Of a stretch of 64,000 bases of DNA, positions 56,331 through 64,000 are shown in pieces. The notes beneath the pieces are model-generated. The model saw nothing but the letters and a program-made list of their open reading frames with translations, made no database searches and was not told the DNA's origin. The translations under genes and the position numbers were made by a program. The DNA comes from Diplolepis rosae (taxonomy: Eukaryota; Arthropoda; Insecta; Hymenoptera; Diplolepididae), in the NCBI GenBank assembly GCA_030998225.1, contig JAPYXD010000704.1, positions 15,004,001-15,068,000 on the forward strand. Direction: 5' to 3'. Each line of letters starts with the position of its first letter. Position 1 is the stretch's first letter.

Positions 56331-58860
56331 GTAACTCTAGAAATTGGCCTACAAAGGATATTCCTAACTTCCATTTCATTGATTTTCCGCTCGTTGAATT
56401 GCCATCCATTCTTGGAAAAGAATGCAGTTTGGAAACTGCAAAACGTGGCTCAGAAAAAAATTCAACCAAAACTACAGTAGAAGAGATCAGTCGTTATTCA
56501 TCTGGTAAACTTAATTTCATATTAATTTATTCTTTGATCTCCAATGTTATTTTTTGGAAAATGTCTAATGAAAAATTGATATAAATTTTCCAGGATTCCA
56601 ACAATACGTAATAAAAGAATTGATGAAAATATCAACGCAGTTGGAACAAGTGCTGCAGGGCCAACAACAACTAACGTCTAAATTTGATACAGCAACAGCT
56701 CTTGAGTCAAAAACAGAAGCATTGGGTAGATTCCTAGAAGAATACTCACTCAATTTACCTTTCAAGTCTGTGACCGAATTTGAGCAATTTGACATGATTT
56801 TAACATCAAATCCAAATGTCAGAAATCAGTTTGTAAGTGCAATTGAATCTTTAATGTGTGACCTTCAATGGGAAAAGGGACCATTTTGTCAGTTTGGAAT
56901 CACACTAAGTGGGCAACTCTCAAATGTATTTTATAAATTTTGAAAAATATCAAACCCGAGTTGGAAAAAAAATCACTGAATTTAAAGTTTGAAGTTCGAA
57001 AATTCGCAGTTAAAGTTTGATATTTTCGGAGCAACCAGTGTCAAATTAACTTTTCAAATACAAAATATGACATTTCCCTATTCATGTCTATTTCCTTGTC
57101 GAAAGTCACATATATTTTATTATAAGAAAGTGGATCATTTGTATTTTACAACTTTTTAATTTTATGATCAAAGTTTATTTAAATTTTTTTTTTTTTAAAT
57201 TCCAATTTTTTTATTCTTTCAGATATATTCTATTTATAAAATTTATAAATATTATAATTTACCACGTTCCGAATAACTTTTTTATCAAGAAAGTTATAAA
57301 GTTTAAAATGTAAATGAAAATTGGAATAGATGTTTTGGAAACGGAAAAATAAAATTATAAATTTGAAAACTGGAATATTAAACATTTCAGAAAATGAAGA
57401 AGGTTTGAATGGACTTTTAGATAAATAATTCGAGAAATGTTTAAATTTATAGAGTTAATACTTAAAAATCTATTAAATCTGATATTAAGATTTTATAAAT
57501 AAATTGACAGGTTGAAATTTTAATGATTTTCTTTGTGTTCACAGTTTAAGATTTCTAATTTGAAAACCATAAATATTTCCCAAGTATCAACAATTTCAAA
57601 TTATTTGATTCGTTTGAAAATTTTCATTTTGATCATGAAATCTAAAGAAATTAAAAAACGAAAAAGAAGGTAATTGTGACTGATCAAGTTTGTTATAAAT
57701 CATCAATTTCTCCAAAGCAGCTTCCTAAATAATGACATTGAATTTTAATTTTTTTCTCATATCATTTTCATTTCTTCTTTGAACTAGATGGCTTCCTTGG
57801 TCGACCTCTTTGACAAAAATCACGTTGCTTCAAGAACACTGGTAAACATTATGAAGAAATATATGTCCAGAGATGTTGCCTTATGCTACACTGCTATAAA
57901 ACCGATGAAAGATAAACTTGTCCTGAAAGGAACGACCTTCTTCAAGTGTCTAATAAGTAAGATTTCATCATAATTATTAACGAAAATGGTGTCAAATTGA
58001 TACTAAATAATTAATTCAGTTTTTTTCATCAACCCCTTCAATTTAGGGCGCTGATAAAAGATCTGAGTCGGACTTGAAGTACAAGATTTTTTTTTAAAAA
58101 GCTGTAAGAAATCATTTACGTGAAAAATCTCTTAAAATCTCTTGAAAATTTTTTGACTGTTACTCTTATTACTTATTTGGAGAAAAAATATTTTTCCAAT
58201 CTTTAGAAATTGAAAAAATATATTTAGAGGTAGCTCTTGACCCCTAAACTAGCCAAAAGTCTTAAAAATTTAATAAAATTTTTTATTTTTTAAAGAATTG
58301 TACAATTTTCACAAAGTTGATGTGAACTAATTATGCGAATAACACAAAAAATGAAAGTTTCAAGTGTAATTAATAGGTGATATAAATTTTTATATTAATC
58401 ACAATTTAAATTTTACTTCATACAATTAGTTTACATCACGATTGTATAAATTTTACGATTTTTTTTGTAAATTAAAGAATTTATTGAATTTTTTTCATGT
58501 TTTAGGATAGTCTAAAGTTCGAGAGTTATATCCAAAAATGTCTTCGTGAATCTTAATGAAAATAACCGAATATTTTTTTCACCAAAAAATTAAAAAATCA
58601 AGGGGTATCAAATCAAGTCTGTATTGCCCAACACTAGATAAGCTCTTCGGACCAGAAATCCAGAAGATATATAATAAATTCAAATTCTATTTCTAGGTGT
58701 CCTTTTAAATAATCACATCGACAAAGTCACTGGAAATAGGGCAACGGAACAAAATATAATATCAGCTCTGGGAACTGTTCTCGCTAACGCCAAGGACTGG
58801 GAAGGCTACAGAGCCCGAAGAGCCAAACCTTCAGTTTTAAGAGATGATAACGATTACTAG
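56331..58860 (+). CDS. Four-exon DUF4806 cassette (module F)
   Basis: Exons 56331-56504, 56594-56832, 57788-57956 and 58697-58860 join in frame to 248 residues, entering in phase 1 (G-N-S-R-N-W) with no ATG. The N-terminus is polar. Exon 2 starts with a coiled-coil-like stretch (ELMKISTQLEQVLQGQQQ), then LNLPFKSVTEFEQFDMILTS. Exon 3 has FDKNHVASRTLVNIMKKYMS, then YTAIKPMKDKLVLKGTTFFK. Exon 4 has ATEQNIISALGTVLANAKDW and a basic tail. The order (LP-x-KS-x-x-EFE, then a helix, K-x-x-F-x-x-L, and a final helical W) fits DUF4806, more divergent than the copy at 29362. The 0.95-kb and 0.74-kb introns (56833-57787, 57957-58696) are AT-rich and empty. Function unknown. Confidence 0.68.
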
Positions 58861-59536
58861 AATTTAATTTAATTTAATCATTTAATCATTCTGCGTCATT
58901 TTACTTATTTTATGTATTTTTTTTTTCTTATTCTGACATTGTATGAATGAATAAAATAAAATGATCCTATATCTATTCTAAAAAAAAAGTTTTAACAAAT
59001 TGTTCCTGTTTCCAAATACTAATATTCTTTTTTTTAAAAGTTCTGACTTGAATAATTTGATTATTCTTACTCAATATCAATATTAGTAACACACTTTCAA
59101 AGTTTTTATCATAGTTACTAAAAAATCGTAAATTTGAAAATAATTATACGTCAATGTTTTTTATTTGAAACTTAAAATTTTTTATATTTAATCAATTAAT
59201 ATATACATTTTTTATTGGATTTGATTCGTCTCGAAGAGATCTAAAATTGACCACAAATTCCTAATTAATAAACAGTTTGCAATTAAGCTTTATCTTGAGT
59301 AGAATTTAAAAATGTACTGAGTAAATAATTACTTTCTCATGCTCCTGAAAAATTGAGGTAAAAATTGGTGGTAAATTACAATTGGTTCGCTTGTTGAATG
59401 TTTTGAGCATATGCATGAAATCAATTGTGTCATTATTACAGTTTTATTAAAAAAATTAAGTCTTATAAACAGATTTGAATGCTAACGGTTAATTATGTCC
59501 TTGATTTTTTAAAACTAATTGTTTGTTTTTTTCCAG
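58861..59536. other. Inter-cassette DNA, nothing recognised
   Basis: AT-rich. AATAAAATAAAATG near 58950 is a likely poly(A) signal for the DUF4806 cassette. Confidence 0.5.
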
Positions 59537-59832
59537 GATTCGTGCGTTATTCATCACAAAAAGCAGAAAAATATTTTGACCATCGTATGCGATACATAAA
59601 TACAATCAACTCGAAAAAATATCCTTGTGGATCATGCACAAGTGTTTTTGGACATAAGAACAGCCTGATGACACATTTGAGATATGAATGTGGCCAGCCT
59701 CCTCGTTTTAAGTGTCCTTACTGCGAATTTATTTCGAAAAAGACTTCAAATGTTCAACAACACATTAGAAGAAAACATCTTGGTTTCAAAGTTTACGTAC
59801 ACGACATTTACAATTTACAAAAACGATCATAG
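59537..59832 (+). CDS. lola: lola alternative C-terminal exon, two zinc fingers (cassette 19)
   Basis: Exon of 98 residues after GTTTTTTTCCAG (AG 59535-59536), phase 1, starting G-F-V-R-Y. Finger 1 (C2HC): CGSCTSVFGHKNSLMTH, then RYECG. The QPPRFKCPYC linker leads to finger 2 (C2H2): CPYCEFISKKTSNVQQH, then RKH. It belongs with the cassettes at 37921, 38788 and 62715. Stop TAG 59830-59832. Confidence 0.87.
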
Positions 59833-59957
59833 TTGTAACTTTTTAAAATGTAAATGAGACCATATCAAAAATACATTCTGTATCTGTATTAAATGCTTGT
59901 TATATAACTTTAGAATTTTGCATTTAAAACTTTTTAGATATGATTATAATGATTTTT

Positions 59958-60640
59958 TTGACACAGTGTGCGTAAAATGCGTTTATACACACCCATATGA
60001 GTGCGTAAAACGGCTTATTACGATACAGTGTGCGTAAAATAAAAAATAAATTATATATATTTTATAATTCATGAGATGCAATAGTTTATTTCAACAATTC
60101 ATTACTTAATTAATTAATTTTTTTTCTGTTATTATGAACTGTGCTTAACTTGCGAATTAAATTAAGCTGTATAAAGTTACGAAACGCCTTATAAACATTT
60201 ATTGTGTATTTCATTTTGAAAATAACACAATTAAATGTAATAATTTTCACAAATAATTTCAATTAATTTATTCCAATCATCCTTCTACAGAATTTTGTAA
60301 TTAATTACCCTTCTAATTATCCCTATACGGGGGGGGGGCTCCGCCCCTCAACCCCGGCGGGGGCTTCGCCCCCTGCACCCCCACCAGGGCCTGCAGCCCT
60401 GGACCCGCTCTTCTACCCACGTCACCCCCTTTAGTCCCCATCAACCTTACTTTCGTCATATTGTCTCATATCATTGAAACGCATTTTACGCACACTGTGT
60501 CAAAAAATATCGTATGCAACTCGTGTGTGCGATTTACCCACTTGTGGTGATCACGTTGAACTCGTGCCTAGCTTCGCCGGGCACTCGTGCACGTTATCAC
60601 CACGCGTGTGTAAAACCGCATTTTACGCACATGTTGCATA
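59958..60640. mobile_element. Element with ACAGTGTGCGTAAAATGCG termini and a GC-rich core
   Basis: TTTGACACAGTGTGCGTAAA at 59958 faces TTTACGCACACTGTGTCAAA at about 60485. A further TTTACGCACATGTTGC terminus-like sequence is at about 60622. The core at 60325-60440 is strikingly GC-rich (GGGGGGGGGGCTCCGCCCCT; GGCGGGGGCTTCGCCCCC) in AT-rich surroundings. No gene is seen. Confidence 0.65.
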
Positions 60641-62084
60641 ATATACTATTTTCTTATATCTAATTTATTTTATATTATTATATATTGATTATGATTAAAC
60701 TAATGTAAAAAATTCATTGCCATGAAGGATTTTTTAGGTGTATGATTGAAGTTTAGTCAATAAACTAATGACGAAATATGATATCCAAATTGAAATGATT
60801 TAGATATCAAATGCACAATTTTGAGTATAATATTTAATTTAATCTTGGCAATTAACTTGGTTATAAAAAATTGTAAATGCATTTGATAAATACATAAACA
60901 ATGTATCTTTAAGTTAATTATTCGTCAATTACTTAAATTTCAACTAAATTAAAATAAATTTAAATATATTAATATTAGTTTTTGTATAAAATTAGATCCT
61001 GACACTGTTTTTTATTAAATCTCCTTATTTTGAGAATTTAATCCCAAAAAACAAAAAAAACAAGTTTTCGCGCGTTTGTTTGTCTTTCTGTCTACCAGTC
61101 ATAGTTATAGTGAGTAGGCATGATAATTTTAAAAATAATATCCAGTTAAGGTTGGGCTTTAAGATACATGTAAAATAATAAAAAAGTTAAGGCCGGTTTT
61201 GAATTCAGTGATCTCAAAAACTTCATGAAACTGAATTTCACTTAGATTAAGAAGTTCCTGAAATTTTCATCCACTATATTGTATTTGCCATTTTAGATTG
61301 AAAAATTCTAAAATTTTGAAATTTGTGAAAATAACGCAAATCATATACGATCGCATCAATTTTTTAAAATTCTCATCACATATAAAAAAGTATTGTTAGA
61401 GTTTGCCGACACGATATCTTTAGAAAAATTGATCTGATTGTAATGCAATTTTATATGCCTTATCGGTGCTCCAAAAACAAGAACGAGTTCATTATCCAGC
61501 GATATCCACAGACAATTTAGAAAATAAGGTCATTTTTGTAATTTTTTGGAGTTGCAAAAACTAATTTTTGAAAAAATAAAAATGTTTATATTTTTTTCCA
61601 ATAGTACTCAGAAAGCTCTACAAATTATTCCCATTACATTTTTTTATCAGATTAATATTAACAGAATTAGAGAATTTTAAAACTTGGAAAAACCTATAAT
61701 AATTGATTTCATTTGAAAGAGTGAACAATTCTCATATCATTTTAGGATAACAACGAAAATTGCGTCTTCAGTTCACGATAAAAATAATTGAAAATATTAT
61801 ATAAAAATTAATGAGAGACTAAAATGATATGAAAACAGTAACAACAAAATCGTCGTTATATTATTTTTGGTTTTTCAATAGAGTTTAAAGTTAATATCAT
61901 TAAAGGAGTGGATCAGTAAAAACAGGCTGAAGAGGGATTAATGGTGAAAATACATTTTATTACAATTTCGGAACAATTACGTCATGTAATGTTTACCACA
62001 AATTGAGTAGATATTTTATTCAATTAACATCATATTTTTTTTTAATTGTCCTGGCGCAATTTTTTGATTGTAGCTCAATTTAAG
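60641..62084. other. Inter-cassette DNA, nothing recognised
   Basis: About 1.4 kb of AT-rich sequence without a domain-bearing frame or clear repeat. Confidence 0.5.
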
Positions 62085-62360
62085 CTAATTAGAATCCGAG
62101 ACTTGAATCCAAATCAATCTAAGATCAGACTTATATAAACTAGATTTTCAATCCGAATGAATCCGAGTCTTTTCGACCTTGGATCAATTAAGATTGATTA
62201 GGATTGAAAAGTCGATTTAAATCAACCCGATTTCAGATTGAGTCTGATTGATTTTCAACCGATTTGCATCGAATGAAATTCAATACGTTTTTCATATTGG
62301 TTTGGAAACAGATTTCGAATTGGCTCGGATTTATTCAAATTCGAATCAATTTTCACAATT
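62085..62360. repeat. CGGATT/AATCCGA repeat
   Basis: TTAGAATCCGAGACTTGAAT, CCGAATGAATCCGAGTC and GATTGATTTTCAACCGATTT motifs. It is similar to 3290-3530 and 10195-10430. The open frame at 62248-62430 lies within it and is not supported. Confidence 0.55.
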
Positions 62361-62714
62361 AAACATAAAAAAAAATTTCTTGGACGTATTGATAAAAATC
62401 ATTTATTTGATCCAGATAATTTTTTTCTGAACTTGTAATCTTTTTCCAGTGTATATATACTAATATCTTTTTCATTTTTTAAAATTAATTTATCTGCATC
62501 ATAATCCTTTATAGAGTAATGTTCATAAATCGTTTCTTTCTGGTTTAAAAAAAATGATGAATTCTATATGAATGGTCATTTCTTTTGAATCATATTCATA
62601 AAATTTATGAAAAACGTCGTCTTTTTGTTGAAGCCTGACTTAAAATCTGAGAAAACGTATTTATGAACGTTAGTGTATTTTAATATTGAATAATTAAAAA
62701 AATACTTTTTATAG

Positions 62715-62980
62715 GTCGGCAGCGGATGGCGTTGAACCCAGATCCATTAGAGATTGATGATAATTACAATGCAATGACAGGAAGATACCATTGTCCCAAT
62801 TGCAACAGTGGTTATGGAAGACGAGAGTCTATGATGCGACATTATAGACACGAATGTGGAAAACCTCCTCGTTTTAAGTGTCCTTATTGCTCACTGTGCA
62901 GCAAAAAGTCTTCAAATATCTACAAGCATGTCCGAAAAGTTCATCCTAAAAATGTAGTAACGCTTGAAAAGCTTTACTAA
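62715..62980 (+). CDS. lola: lola alternative C-terminal exon, two zinc fingers (cassette 20)
   Basis: Exon of 88 residues after CTTTTTATAG (AG 62713-62714), phase 1, starting G-R-Q-R-M. An in-frame ATG lies four codons in, but the acceptor start matches every other cassette. Finger 1 (C2HC): CPNCNSGYGRRESMMRH, then RHECG. The KPPRFKCPYC linker leads to finger 2 (C2H2): CPYCSLCSKKSSNIYKH, then KVH. It is the last cassette in view; nothing shows that the array ends here. Stop TAA 62978-62980. Confidence 0.87.
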
Positions 62981-63029
62981 AATAGTCAAATAATTAAGAA
63001 TCTGGTTCGTTCACAAATTCAAGTTCACA

Positions 63030-63975
63030 ATATTGAAACAAGTTTACATGCACCAAGGCCTGATAATAATCATAATTAAACGATTGAACCAAGAAAATTA
63101 TTCAATTGACTCCAAAAAATACTTTCCTAAGGAAAATTTGGTTGATTTAATTAAATGTTCTAGTTAATTTTCATAAATTTCAAGTATTTATTAGATTCAA
63201 ACAAAAAATTAGTCAAGTCAATAAAATACGTTGTGAATTTGATAGAACGATTTTGTTCAATGAACAACATTTTTTTTCTGGGCTTGAAAAGTAAAAATAG
63301 TTAAATAAACATTTCAATTCGCAAATCATTTAAAGAAATGAAAACATTTTCAAAAAGGGATCTGTTGCGGAACTGAATGGATTGGATTTTGAACGTTTGT
63401 GATTTTACAACACTTTAATTGAATTTTATTAACAAAATGTAATGTCAAATTACATTCGAAGTATTCTAAAGTAAATTTACAGTACTTGTAAATTAATTTT
63501 TCAGAATTACAATACAAGTACAATACATCATCTATTGTAACATTACATTACCTTTTGGTAATAAACGTCTATCACAGTATTGTGAAATTAATACAGATAA
63601 TTTTTACAGTGTGGGCAAAAAAAATCTGAGAATTTAAAGACAATTGAAAGACATCACTTCTGAAATTCGGGCGGTTCAGAAATAATGCCCCATATTTTTA
63701 TTTTTATTTCAGTAAAAGAAGTTTTTAAAAATGTGACTAAAAGTTTTAGAAAAATATGGCTATTACAGTTTTTTAAATTTGACTTTTAAATTTAATGAGT
63801 GTTGTTCCTTTCAACATAACTCATAAGAATGATCCACATACTAAATAAAATTAAAGATCTCACGAGGTAAAAATTATACATTATTTCATTGTGACTATTT
63901 GAAATTAAGAATATTTTACATTCATATTATTTAATTCTTCTAGACACCTTGGTGCATGTAAACTTGTTTCAATAT
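63030..63975. mobile_element. Non-autonomous element with 29-bp terminal inverted repeats
   Basis: Identical terminal sequences facing each other at 63030-63058 and 63947-63975, containing ACAAGTTTACATGCACC and its complement. The interior of about 890 bp is AT-rich and non-coding. It lies just after the last cassette. Confidence 0.75.
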
Positions 63976-64000
63976 GTACATATATATATATATATATGTT

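Overview
The window is AT-rich, intron-rich animal DNA, almost certainly insect. It reads as the 3' variable region of a longitudinals lacking (lola) locus, on the + strand throughout. A wasp-like hymenopteran is my best guess, but the sequence does not prove it. The BTB/POZ-encoding constant exons are not here, so they should lie upstream. The window holds a long series of alternative C-terminal 'cassettes'. Every cassette starts at a pyrimidine-tract/AG acceptor, has no usable start codon of its own, opens in phase 1 (one codon base supplied by a shared upstream exon), and ends in its own stop codon. I count 26 intact cassettes and 3 decayed ones.

Layout: 1-9,415 has six short two-finger cassettes (991, 1575, 3849, 6505, 7154, 9045). 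At 12,747 there is a four-finger cassette. At 17,252 and 23,918 are two more two-finger cassettes, flanking a six-exon non-zinc-finger cassette (17,888-23,447). From 24.4 to 27.8 kb there is a transposon graveyard (two dead mariners and several MITEs). At 28,643 a two-exon cassette encodes a piggyBac-type cysteine-rich ribbon. At 29,362-36,984 a six-exon cassette encodes a DUF4806 domain. From 37.9 to 45.5 kb lies a dense cluster of two- and three-finger cassettes with decayed copies between them. At 46,466-49,020 and 50,639-54,418 are two more multi-exon cassettes of the same kind as the one at 17.9 kb. A second DUF4806 cassette is at 56,331-58,860. The remaining zinc-finger cassettes are at 49,658, 54,937, 59,537 and 62,715.

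How they would work together: in Drosophila, lola joins one BTB dimerisation module to many alternative zinc-finger ends, giving transcription factors with different DNA targets. The unusual feature here is that six cassettes are not C2H2 ends. Three encode a large helical protein type that resembles, from memory, the vertebrate and cnidarian 'SAMD3-like' family. Two encode DUF4806. One encodes a transposase-like zinc ribbon. All six keep the phase-1 entry and lack an ATG, and all the multi-exon models stay in frame through every junction to a single stop. The simplest reading is that the locus exchanges whole effector domains as well as DNA-binding fingers.

The DNA between cassettes is largely non-autonomous transposons: a family with CTCTCTAAATC termini and internal AATCAGT satellite (nine copies), a pair of CCCTGCTGGAAG-terminated elements carrying a 93-bp satellite, a 3.7-kb palindrome inside an intron, and many palindromic MITEs. 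No tRNA or rRNA gene, CRISPR array or bacterial-type feature was seen. All calls come from reading the sequence; no database search was run.
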